Part shown: in pieces, positions 15,663 through 21,934 of the stretch
Layout of the letters: the number at the start of each line of letters is the position of its first letter
How positions within the stretch are numbered: position 1 is the stretch's first letter
DNA from: Ruthenibacterium sp.
Lineage (GTDB): Bacteria > Bacillota > Clostridia > Oscillospirales > Ruminococcaceae
Reading direction: 5' to 3'
DNA: 26,243 nucleotides
Assembly: GCA_020025255.1 (NCBI GenBank)
Contig: JAHHSK010000027.1
Coordinates: 1 to 26,243 of the forward strand
The notes under the pieces: model-generated
Database searches by the model: none
The model's input: only the letters and a program-made list of their open reading frames with translations
What the model was told of the DNA's origin: nothing
Position numbers and translations under genes: made by a program

Positions 15663-15697
15663 CGACCCGCAGTCTGCCCGGCGCAGACTGCGGGTCG
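15663..15697. repeat. 14-bp perfect hairpin
   Basis: CGACCCGCAGTCTG (15663-15676) and CAGACTGCGGGTCG (15684-15697) are perfect complements around CCCGGCG. No T run follows. It sits 37 bases past the YitT gene stop and could end that mRNA, or be part of a dispersed structured repeat with the next hairpin. Confidence 0.75.
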
Positions 15698-15728
15698 CGG
15701 CATGATCGGCAGGAAAAACCCGCACCGC

Positions 15729-15764
15729 GGCGGGCAGACTTTGGGGGTATCCCCCCCTGCCGCC
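15729..15764. repeat. Second GC-rich hairpin
   Basis: GGCGG-(G)-CAG pairs with CTG-CCGCC, enclosing GGGGG-TAT-CCCCC. Two nested stems make a very stable fold on either strand. It is followed by a 12-bp palindrome, GTTTTGCAAAAC (15789-15800). Confidence 0.6.
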
Positions 15765-15965
15765 ATAAACCGGCAGGGACGAATGCATGTTTTGCAAAAC
15801 CATATTTTGTGCCGCTTGCGCTTTGCTGCGCCCCCTGAGCCCCAAGAAATGGGAAACGAAAGGCAAAGCTTCCTCTTTTTAATGAAAATATACAGATGCC
15901 GGTGCATATTATGAAACAAAAATACATGGAAAAGAAAAACAAAACCGAAAAACCGAAGCGGAAGG

Positions 15966-16146
15966 TTTTCAACGAAATCGGTTGGAACTTTCAACTTTTC
16001 AACGGAGTTTTACACTTTGTATATGCCTTTTCCACACAGAATGTTGAAAACATGGTTGAAAAGGTTGAAAGTAGCGGGAAAACCCCCGAAATTTTCCACA
16101 TCTTTCCCGCAATGTTACAGTTTGTACATAAGTAAATGTTGAATAC
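15966..16146. other. AT-rich DnaA-box-like cluster (candidate origin-type element)
   Basis: Two TTTTCCACA 9-mers (16028-16036, 16092-16100; a third at 15632-15640), one mismatch from the DnaA box TTATCCACA, sit among seven further-degenerate (T)TTTCAAC motifs. The forward ones are at 15966, 15988 and 15996; the reverse ones at 16042, 16054, 16063 and 16138. An eighth lies at 15654. The flanking stretch 15840-15960 is strongly A-rich on the + strand and could be a melting region. It may be an oriC-type or DnaA-titrating element, or a DnaA-regulated promoter region for the next gene. dnaA itself is not in the window. Confidence 0.45.
16010..16128. repeat. Two operator-like dyads 105 bp apart
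   Basis: TTACACTTTGTATA (16010-16023) and TTACAGTTTGTACA (16115-16128) match at 12 of 14 bases. Each contains the dyad TACA-N3-TGTA. Their 105-bp offset is about ten helical turns, and the second lies just upstream of the promoter at 16139. They could bind one dimeric regulator at both sites. Confidence 0.45.
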
Positions 16147-16167
16147 TATGTTTAATTTTGATACAAT
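16139..16167 (+). promoter_or_regulatory. Promoter of the rhomboid-like gene
   Basis: TTGAAT (16139-16144), 17-bp spacer, TACAAT (16162-16167). The start near 16174 leaves a leader of about 93 bases. The -35 overlaps a GTTGAA motif of the DnaA-box-like cluster. Confidence 0.75.
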
Positions 16168-16223
16168 AACGGTATCCCTGAGTGTGAAAATCCCCAAGAG
16201 CAGAATTCAACAAAAAGTGAGGT

Positions 16224-16242
16224 TGTCCGCATCAAGCGGACA
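16224..16242 (+). other. Hairpin in the leader of the rhomboid-like gene
   Basis: TGTCCGC pairs with GCGGACA around ATCAA (7 bp), ending about 9 bases before the AAGGAAA ribosome binding site. Confidence 0.5.
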
Positions 16243-16266
16243 GGACAGAAAGGAAACGAACATTTC

Positions 16267-16923
16267 ATGAAATGGGTCAATAAACTCGAACGAAAATACG
16301 GTAATTTCTGCATCCCGCACCTGATGATGGTCATCATTGTGGGGCAGGCCATGGTCTTTTTGGCAAGCATGATCAGCCCGGTGAACCTGATCGGTAAATT
16401 TTCACTGATCTGGCCTGCGGTGACGCACGGCGAGATCTGGCGGCTGTTCACGTTTTTATTCATTCCGCAGACGATGCACCCCATAGGCCTTGTGCTTACG
16501 CTGTATTTTTATTACCTGATCGGCAACACGCTGGAAAACACATGGGGCGATTTCCAGTTCAACGTCTATTATCTGTGCGGCGCGCTGGGCGCGATTTTGG
16601 CTTCGGTATTCACCGGCGTGGGCACCAGCTATTATCTGAACCTTTCCCTGTTCTTTGCGTTTGCAACGATGTATCCCGATTTTCAGGTGCTTTTGTTCTT
16701 CATCATCCCCATTAAGATGAAGTATATGGCGATGCTTTCCGGTGTATTGTGCCTGATCGACCTTTTGTTTGGCAGCTGGAGCATGCGCATCGCGATCCTG
16801 CTTTCGCTGGCAAACTTCCTTTTGTTCTTCGGCGGGGATTTCATCCGCATGGTAAAGCAGGAGGCACGCTATTACAAAACGCGCCAGAACTGGCGCAATC
16901 AGAACCGGAATAACTGGCGCTGA
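16267..16923 (+). CDS. Rhomboid-like membrane protein lacking the catalytic serine motif
   Basis: 218 residues with about six hydrophobic segments (19-36, 58-68, 72-87, 100-117, 123-148, 155-190). Rhomboid traits include GEIWRLFTFLFIP (55-67), matching the WR-containing first loop, and the YYLIGNTLENTWG helix (82-94). Where active rhomboids carry GxSG with a catalytic serine, this protein has NLSLFFAFATMYPD (125-138), with no GxSG and no obvious histidine partner. It is therefore probably a pseudoprotease of the rhomboid/derlin-like fold, with an unknown role. The C-terminus is rich in Arg and Asn. ATG start with AAGGAAA upstream. It has its own promoter and precedes darA. Confidence 0.78.
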   Translation: MKWVNKLERKYGNFCIPHLMMVIIVGQAMVFLASMISPVNLIGKFSLIWPAVTHGEIWRLFTFLFIPQTMHPIGLVLTLYFYYLIGNTLENTWGDFQFNVYYLCGALGAILASVFTGVGTSYYLNLSLFFAFATMYPDFQVLLFFIIPIKMKYMAMLSGVLCLIDLLFGSWSMRIAILLSLANFLLFFGGDFIRMVKQEARYYKTRQNWRNQNRNNWR

Positions 16924-16953
16924 GAAAAAAACGCGCGGGCTTTGCCCAGAGTG

Positions 16954-16982
16954 TGGATTTTTGCGGCTGTTTATGCTAAAAT
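16954..16982 (+). promoter_or_regulatory. Promoter of darA-holB
   Basis: TGCTAAAAT is an extended -10 (TAAAAT 16977-16982). The -35 TGGATT (16954-16959) is weak at 17-bp spacing. The leader would be about 48 bases. Confidence 0.6.
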
Positions 16983-17036
16983 ATGATTCAATCAAGATGC
17001 TTTTTTGCATCGCTAAATCTTGAGGGGGTTGTTTTT

Positions 17037-17360
17037 ATGAAAATGATCACTGCCATCGTGAATAAAGAGGATTCCAACGCTGTGTGCAACGCGCTGACAA
17101 AGGGCGGCTTTTCGGTGACGAAGCTTTCCACCACGGGCGGTTTCCTCATGGCAGGCAATATGACGCTGCTGATCGGTACGCAGGATGAAAACGTCGATCG
17201 CTGCATCGAGCTGATTGCCTCGTGCTCCAAACAGCGCAAGGAGGTCGTGCCCAACACGGCAAGCTATGGCGTAGGGGTTACCACGGCATACCCGCTGGAA
17301 GTGACGGTCGGCGGTGCAACGGTGTTTGTCACCAATGTCGAACGGTTTGAAAAACTCTGA
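17037..17360 (+). CDS. darA: PII-like cyclic di-AMP receptor DarA (YaaQ)
   Basis: 107 residues, the length of DarA/PstA. It forms PII-like trimers that bind c-di-AMP. The family blocks are clear: MKMITAIVNKEDSN at the start, VTKLSTTGGFLMAGN (27-41), the LLIGTQDENVD stretch, and EVTVGGATVFV (88-98). I chose ATG at 17037 because GAGGGGG lies about 10 bases upstream and the conserved sequence begins there; an in-frame start at 16983 lies at the promoter's downstream edge. It overlaps holB by one base (TGATG), so the two are translationally coupled, as yaaQ and holB are near each other in Bacillus. Downstream targets of DarA are not known. Confidence 0.95.
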   Translation: MKMITAIVNKEDSNAVCNALTKGGFSVTKLSTTGGFLMAGNMTLLIGTQDENVDRCIELIASCSKQRKEVVPNTASYGVGVTTAYPLEVTVGGATVFVTNVERFEKL

Positions 17361-18283
17361 TGCAGGCGCTTTTTTCCATAATCGGTAATGACGCATTGAA
17401 GGAAAGCCTCTCGGCTGCGCTTGCAGCCGGGCGGCTTTCTCATAGTATCCTGCTGTGCGGCGAACAGGGCACCGGTGCGGGCTATGCCGCGCGGTGCCTT
17501 GCGGCGGATTATCTGTATCCCGAAGGCGGGGACGGCGCGCGCATGGTGCTTTCCGGCCAAAGCCCGGAATGTCTGACGCTGGAGGGCGAAGGTGCTTCCG
17601 GCGAGATCCGCGTGGAACGCGTGCGGGAAGTGCGCCGCGCGGTTTTCAACACGGCACTTTCCGCCAAAGGGCGCGTGGTGTTCATAAAAGGCGCGCACCG
17701 GCTCAACGAGGCAAGCGCAAACGCACTTTTGAAGGTTTTGGAAGAACCGCCCGAAGGGGTGCTGTTTGTGCTGACAAGCCCCGGTGAGGCGAACGTTATG
17801 GCAACGATCCGCAGCCGATGCTGCATCTATACCCTTGCGCCCGTGCCGCAGGCGGCGTGTGCACAGTATCTGGAGCGCAGCTTCCCCGGGCAGGATGCCG
17901 CGCGCTATGCGGCGCTGTTCGGCGGCAGGATCGGTACGGCAAAGCGCTGTATGGAAGACCCTGTGCAGCGCGCGTTTCTGCGCGATGCCATGCAGGCGGT
18001 GCAATGGATCGAAAACAAGGATCGATACAGCATTCTGGTGCTGTTTGCAAAATATGAAACGGATCGCGCAAAAGCGCAGACGCTTTTGCGGTTTGTGCGC
18101 ACGCTGTGCAGTGCGGCCTTGCGCGAAAGCGCGCAGGCAGGCGTGCCGCTTTCCCCAAAGCGGGCCGGCGTGTGCATCGAGGCCGCAGGCCGTGCGCTGC
18201 AGCTTTTGGCGGGAAATGTCAGCAGCAAGCTGGTGCTGACAAACCTTGCCGGGCAAATCACGCGCGAAATCCCCGCAGAATGA
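17360..18283 (+). CDS. holB: DNA polymerase III delta' subunit
   Basis: 307-residue clamp-loader subunit. The AAA+ fold is readable: the Walker A position is GEQGTGAG (34-41), in which the Lys-Thr/Ser pair is lost. This fits the delta' role as a stator that need not bind ATP. The FIKGAHRLNEASANALLKVLEEPP block (108-131) and the SRC motif (152-154), which supplies the arginine finger to a neighbouring subunit, are intact. The four-cysteine zinc module usual in many delta'/gamma proteins is not seen in residues 45-75. ATG overlaps the darA stop. Length is close to the Bacillus protein. The C-terminal third is a helical collar domain with little recognisable motif. Confidence 0.93.
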   Translation: MQALFSIIGNDALKESLSAALAAGRLSHSILLCGEQGTGAGYAARCLAADYLYPEGGDGARMVLSGQSPECLTLEGEGASGEIRVERVREVRRAVFNTALSAKGRVVFIKGAHRLNEASANALLKVLEEPPEGVLFVLTSPGEANVMATIRSRCCIYTLAPVPQAACAQYLERSFPGQDAARYAALFGGRIGTAKRCMEDPVQRAFLRDAMQAVQWIENKDRYSILVLFAKYETDRAKAQTLLRFVRTLCSAALRESAQAGVPLSPKRAGVCIEAAGRALQLLAGNVSSKLVLTNLAGQITREIPAE

Positions 18284-18325
18284 AAAACGCGGTGCACAAA
18301 GGCATCTGCGCGAAAGGATACAACT

Positions 18326-19171
18326 ATGACAACAGTGATCGGCGTTCGGTTTAAGCCGAACGGGAAAACGTATTATTTCAGCCCCGGCGAACGGGAGATC
18401 CGCCAGGGCGATTATGTAATTGTGGAAACGGCCCGCGGGACGGAATGCGGCGAAGTATGCCAGGGTGCGCATGAAGTGCCGGATTACCGGGTTGTAAAAC
18501 CGCTGAAAACCGTGACACGCATGGCGGATGCCATGGATGTGCGCCGCATGAACCAGAACCGCGCCGATGAAAAGCGCGCTTTTGTGATCTGCGAAGAACG
18601 CATCGAAAAGCACGGGCTGGATATGAAGCTGGTGGATGTGGAATATACACTCGACCGCAGCAAGATCCTGTTTTATTTCACAGCCGATGGGCGCATTGAT
18701 TTCCGCGAACTGGTAAAAGATCTTGCGGGCGTGTTCCGTATGCGCATCGAACTGCGGCAGATCGGTGTGCGCGATGAAAGCAAGATGATCGGCGGGCTTG
18801 GAATCTGCGGCCAGCCGTTCTGCTGCAGCCGCTTCCTGCGTGATTTCCAGCCGGTTTCCATTAAAATGGCAAAGGAGCAGGGGCTTTCGCTCAACCCGGC
18901 CAAAATCAGCGGCAGCTGCGGCAGGCTGATGTGCTGCCTTGCGTATGAGCAGCCGGCGTATGAATATCTCAATCGCATCACGCCGAGTGTGGGCAGTGTG
19001 GTGAAAACACCGGAGGGCGTGGGCACGGTTGTGGAAACGAATGTGATTTCCGGCACGCTGCGTGTGCGCATGGATACCCCGGCGGCAGGCTTTAAGCTGT
19101 TTGCAAAAGAAGAATGCGCCTATCTGCGCGGCGGAAAGCGCGCCCCCAAAGCACCCGACCCGGAAGAATGA
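18326..19171 (+). CDS. ricT: PSP1 domain protein RicT (YaaT)
   Basis: 281 residues. In Bacillus RicT (YaaT) works with RicA and RicF in a complex that carries [4Fe-4S] clusters and affects RNase Y-dependent RNA processing. The PSP1 domain is readable as FTADGRIDFRELVKDLA ... RMRIELRQIGVRDESK, then the cysteine-rich GLGICGQPFCC and SGSCGRLMCCLAYE segments that could hold the cluster. A C-terminal KOW-like stretch (TPEGVGTVVETN) follows. ATG start with AAGGA upstream, 42 bases after holB, so probably the same operon. RicA and RicF are not in the window. A strong terminator follows at 19182. Confidence 0.93.
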   Translation: MTTVIGVRFKPNGKTYYFSPGEREIRQGDYVIVETARGTECGEVCQGAHEVPDYRVVKPLKTVTRMADAMDVRRMNQNRADEKRAFVICEERIEKHGLDMKLVDVEYTLDRSKILFYFTADGRIDFRELVKDLAGVFRMRIELRQIGVRDESKMIGGLGICGQPFCCSRFLRDFQPVSIKMAKEQGLSLNPAKISGSCGRLMCCLAYEQPAYEYLNRITPSVGSVVKTPEGVGTVVETNVISGTLRVRMDTPAAGFKLFAKEECAYLRGGKRAPKAPDPEE

Positions 19172-19181
19172 AGCAATGCGG

Positions 19182-19209
19182 CCCGCATGGAAAACCCATG
19201 CGGGTTTTT
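19182..19209 (+). terminator. Terminator after ricT
   Basis: CCCGCATGG pairs with CCATGCGGG around AAAAC, followed by TTTTT. It ends the darA-holB-ricT operon. Confidence 0.9.
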
Positions 19210-19278
19210 GTGTGCCGCCGTCCGCATCCCGGCGCCGGGCGGCGGTTCGGTGAATTTTGGGAAAGTGCACGAGTACTC

Positions 19279-19306
19279 TTGAAAAATCCGCGTTTTATGA
19301 TACAAT
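19279..19306 (+). promoter_or_regulatory. Promoter of the ferredoxin gene
   Basis: TTGAAA (19279-19284), 16-bp spacer, TACAAT (19301-19306), with an extended -10 TG (TGATACAAT). Transcription should begin near 19313. Confidence 0.82.
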
Positions 19307-19336
19307 AAAAGCACATGGAGGCATTGTCTCCGGCAG

Positions 19337-19376
19337 CTGCAAATCCAATTCCGCGCTGGTTGAATTTGCAGTTTTT
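19337..19376 (+). terminator. Terminator-like hairpin inside the ferredoxin leader
   Basis: CTGCAAAT-c-CAA (19337-19348) pairs with TTG-a-ATTTGCAG (19360-19371): 11 pairs with one mismatch, then TTTTTATT. It sits between the promoter and the ferredoxin start, where only attenuation or partial readthrough would make sense. Confidence 0.65.
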
Positions 19377-19409
19377 ATTACATCAGCGTGGAGAAGAGGA
19401 TGGATTACT

Positions 19410-19580
19410 ATGGCTTTTAAGATTTCTGACGAATGCATCATGTGCGGCAGCTGCGCCGGTGTTTGCCCGGTGGAAGCGATTGCAGAAGGTGACGGCAAGT
19501 ACGAGATCAACGCCGACGTTTGCGTCAGCTGCGGCACCTGCGCAGATCAGTGCCCGGTTTCCGCTATTTCCGAGGAGTGA
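19410..19580 (+). CDS. 2[4Fe-4S] ferredoxin, clostridial type
   Basis: 56-residue soluble electron carrier. Two CxxCxxCxxxCP motifs (CIMCGSCAGVCP and CVSCGTCADQCP) each bind one [4Fe-4S] cluster, with one pseudo-symmetric half per cluster. Size and layout match the clostridial ferredoxin that serves pyruvate:ferredoxin oxidoreductase and hydrogenase. I chose ATG at 19410 because GAGGA lies about 9 bases upstream and the family begins MAFKISDEC or similar; the longer in-frame extension runs through the promoter. Monocistronic, with a leader hairpin upstream (19337-19376) and a terminator at 19614. Confidence 0.96.
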   Translation: MAFKISDECIMCGSCAGVCPVEAIAEGDGKYEINADVCVSCGTCADQCPVSAISEE

Positions 19581-19613
19581 TCTTCCCGCCGAAAGGCAGA
19601 AAAAAGCGAACAA

Positions 19614-19645
19614 AAGGCGGGCAGCTTCTGCCCGCCTTGCTTTTT
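19614..19645 (+). terminator. Terminator after the ferredoxin gene
   Basis: AAGGCGGGCAG pairs with CTGCCCGCCTT around CTT (11 bp), then GCTTTTT. The in-frame ATG at 19644 falls in this T run, which argues against it as the trmN start. Confidence 0.9.
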
Positions 19646-19727
19646 GCAAAAAGCCCATGGATCCGGGCGGCAACGCCCCAAAAACCAGATAAGGAAGGCT
19701 GCGCTGTGCGCAGAAGGGAACCTTATT

Positions 19728-20450
19728 TTGCAACGTGAATACCTTGTGAACGGTACCTCCGTTCAAATTACCGATACCCACCGTTTTGGGCAGGATGCCC
19801 TGCTGCTGGCGCATTTCAGCCGGGTGCGGCGCGCCGAAAGCGTGTGCGATCTTGGCACCGGCTGCGGCATCATTCCCCTGCGGCTGCATGACCGCGGTCA
19901 TCGCGGCTGCTGTCTTGCGGTGGATATTTCACCGGATGCGGTTGCCCTGCTTCAGGCTGCCGTGCTCGAAAACGGCATCGGGCACATCACCGCAATGACA
20001 GGCGATCTGCGCGATGCGGCGCTGTTTGCATCGCACGCGCAGAGCTGTGACGTTGTGTGCTGCAACCCGCCGTATTTTACGGGCGGAAGGATCAGCCCGA
20101 ACGAACAGCGCGCCGCGGCACGCCACGAGCTTTCGTGCACGAGTGCGGATGTGTGCCGCGCAGCGTACCTGCTTTTGAAGGACGGCGGCAGACTGTGCAT
20201 GTGCCAGCGCCCGGAACGTCTTGCCGATGTATTGTGTGCGATGCGAAATGCGCGCATTGAACCAAAGCGCATGGTATTTGTGGCATCGCGCCCAGAAAAG
20301 CAGCCGTGGCTTGTTCTGATCGAGGGGCAGAAAAACCGCGCCCCCGGCCTGCGTGTGCTGCCGCAGCTGATCACCGCAGATGAAAACGGACGCCCCAGTG
20401 CGCAAATGCTGGAAATTTACGGACAAGAACCAAAGGAGGACGCTCCATGA
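19728..20450 (+). CDS. trmN6: tRNA1(Val) (adenine(37)-N6)-methyltransferase-like protein (YabB)
   Basis: 240 residues. SAM-dependent methyltransferase: motif I CDLGTGCG (40-47), an acidic VDIS at the end of strand 2 (65-68), and the catalytic NPPY (113-116) of N6-adenine methylases. FGQDALLLAHF at 20-30 is typical of the TrmN6/YabB group, which modifies A37 of tRNA-Val. I chose TTG at 19728, with AGAAGGG about 9 bases upstream; the ATG at 19644 lies in the ferredoxin terminator. Its stop overlaps the rsmI start (ATGA). It occupies the position of yabB before yabC in Bacillus. The precise tRNA target is inferred from family and position. Confidence 0.86.
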   Translation: MQREYLVNGTSVQITDTHRFGQDALLLAHFSRVRRAESVCDLGTGCGIIPLRLHDRGHRGCCLAVDISPDAVALLQAAVLENGIGHITAMTGDLRDAALFASHAQSCDVVCCNPPYFTGGRISPNEQRAAARHELSCTSADVCRAAYLLLKDGGRLCMCQRPERLADVLCAMRNARIEPKRMVFVASRPEKQPWLVLIEGQKNRAPGLRVLPQLITADENGRPSAQMLEIYGQEPKEDAP

Positions 20451-21301
20451 GCGGCACTTTATACATTGTAACGACACCGATCGGCAATCTGAACGATCTG
20501 ACGCCCCGTGCGGCGGCAACCTTGGAAAGCGTGGATTTCATTGCGGCAGAGGATACGCGTGTGACGCTCAAGCTGTTGAACCATTTGGAAATCAAAAAGC
20601 CTATGGTCAGCTATTATGAGCATAACCTCAAAGAGCGCGGCGCATATATCCTGGACCGCATTGCCGCAGGCGAAAACTGCGCGCTGTGCAGCGATGCGGG
20701 CATGCCGGCGATCTCCGATCCGGGCGAGATCATCGTAAGGGATGCCCATGCGCGCGGCATCCGCGTGGTGCCGATCCCCGGTGCTTCGGCGGCGCTGACG
20801 GCGTTGTGCGTATCCGGGCAGGTAACGGGACGGTTTGTGTTCGAAGGCTTTCTGCCCACGAACCGCCGCCAGAAAAAAGAGCGTCTGGCTGCTTTGCAGG
20901 GGGAAGAACGCACGGTGATCTTTTATGAAGCACCGCATAAGCTGCCCACGACGCTGCAGGATCTGGAAAATGCCTTCGGCCCCGAGCGCAGCCTGACGGT
21001 GTGCCGCGAGCTGACAAAGCTGCATGAGGAGGTGCGCGTTACCACGATCGGTGATGCCAACGCCTTTTATAAGGAAAATGCCCCGCGCGGCGAATTTGTG
21101 CTGATCCTGGCGGGCGCCGAGCCGCAAGTGCCCGCCGAGCTGACGCTGGACGATGCTGCCGAGCTTGCCAAGGCGCAGATGGCACAGGGAAAAAGCGCGG
21201 CAGCCGCCGCAAAATATGCCGCCGCAAAAAGCGGCTTTTCCAAAAGCGAAATTTACCGGCGCTGCATGGAAACGGCGCAGGATGAGGAGGAACAGCCGTG
21301 A
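20447..21301 (+). CDS. rsmI: 16S rRNA (cytidine(1402)-2'-O)-methyltransferase RsmI (YabC)
   Basis: 284 residues. Tetrapyrrole methylase fold: LYIVTTPIGNLNDLTPRA at the N-terminus (5-22), FIAAEDTR (31-38), SDAGMPAISDPG, and VVPIPGASAALTAL for SAM binding. Length and motifs match RsmI, which 2'-O-methylates C1402 in the decoding centre together with RsmH. The start ATG overlaps the trmN stop by 4 bases, so translation is coupled. The C-terminal KSAAAAAKYAAAKSGFSKSEIY segment is the usual helical tail. The next gene starts inside its stop (GTGA). Confidence 0.96.
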   Translation: MSGTLYIVTTPIGNLNDLTPRAAATLESVDFIAAEDTRVTLKLLNHLEIKKPMVSYYEHNLKERGAYILDRIAAGENCALCSDAGMPAISDPGEIIVRDAHARGIRVVPIPGASAALTALCVSGQVTGRFVFEGFLPTNRRQKKERLAALQGEERTVIFYEAPHKLPTTLQDLENAFGPERSLTVCRELTKLHEEVRVTTIGDANAFYKENAPRGEFVLILAGAEPQVPAELTLDDAAELAKAQMAQGKSAAAAAKYAAAKSGFSKSEIYRRCMETAQDEEEQP

Positions 21302-21807
21302 AGCTGCTTGTTGTTTCCGATACGCATGGGGATGCCGAACAGCTGGAACATGCGGTGGAAAAAGAAACGGATGCGGATGCGCTGATTTTTTTGGGAGACG
21401 GGATATCCGATCTGGAGGATCTGGAATATATATACCCAAACCTGAAAACCTATATCGTCAGCGGGAACTGCGATGTCGGCTCGTTTTTCCCGGTGCAGGG
21501 GCTGGCTGCCTTTGAAGGAGTGCTCTTCTTTTATACGCATGGCAATATGTATGATGTAAAAAACGGATTGTATAAAATTGTGCAGGCGGCAAAGCAGAGC
21601 GGGGCCGATGCGGTTTTGTTTGGGCATACGCATTGTCCGCTGCATAAGGAAATCGATGGCATCACCCTGTTCAATCCCGGTTCGCTTTCCAAGTGGTGCG
21701 GCCGCGGGACGTATGGGGTCATCACGCTTTGCAACGGCAAGGCGGAATATGAGCTTCGCAGGCTGGAAGCGCCGCACCCCGCCGGTACGGGGTCTGCAAG
21801 TGTGTGA
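21298..21807 (+). CDS. Metallophosphoesterase, YfcE/MJ0936 type
   Basis: 169-residue soluble phosphodiesterase. All five metal-binding blocks are in order: SDTHGD (D8, H10), FLGDGISD (D34), SGNCD (N57), YTHG (H81) and FGHTHCP (H110, H112). The group hydrolyses phosphodiesters with Mn2+ or similar; the cellular substrate is unknown. It starts with GTG at 21298, overlapping the rsmI stop by 4 bases, so it is the third gene of the trmN-rsmI operon. No terminator was seen after it, only a GC-rich 127-bp gap with a repeated 15-mer. Confidence 0.92.
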   Translation: MKLLVVSDTHGDAEQLEHAVEKETDADALIFLGDGISDLEDLEYIYPNLKTYIVSGNCDVGSFFPVQGLAAFEGVLFFYTHGNMYDVKNGLYKIVQAAKQSGADAVLFGHTHCPLHKEIDGITLFNPGSLSKWCGRGTYGVITLCNGKAEYELRRLEAPHPAGTGSASV

Positions 21808-21818
21808 AAAGCACCGTT

Positions 21819-21875
21819 CCCCTGCCCCGCCGCGAAGCGTTTGCGCGCGGTGCACTATGCCCCCTGCCCCGCCGC
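21819..21875. repeat. Direct repeat of a 15-mer
   Basis: CCCCTGCCCCGCCGC occurs at 21819-21833 and 21861-21875, offset by 42 bases, in the gap before the decarboxylase-like gene. No further role was seen. Confidence 0.6.
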
Positions 21876-21934
21876 ACGCGGAAAATACCGCCGCGCGGTG
21901 AAATACCTGCAACCCAAAATTACGGAGAACGATT

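Noticed and set aside
15314..15994. Minus-strand frame overlapping the YitT gene end and the hairpin block
   Set aside because: It reads through strong hairpins and the antisense of a real gene; no start signal was seen.
15896..16135. 79-codon plus-strand frame in the AT-rich gap
   Set aside because: No ribosome binding site; its sequence is made of the repeated DnaA-box-like motifs and no protein family is recognisable.
17264..19270. A 668-codon minus-strand open frame across darA, holB and ricT
   Set aside because: It spans three recognised genes on the other strand and encodes no known motifs.
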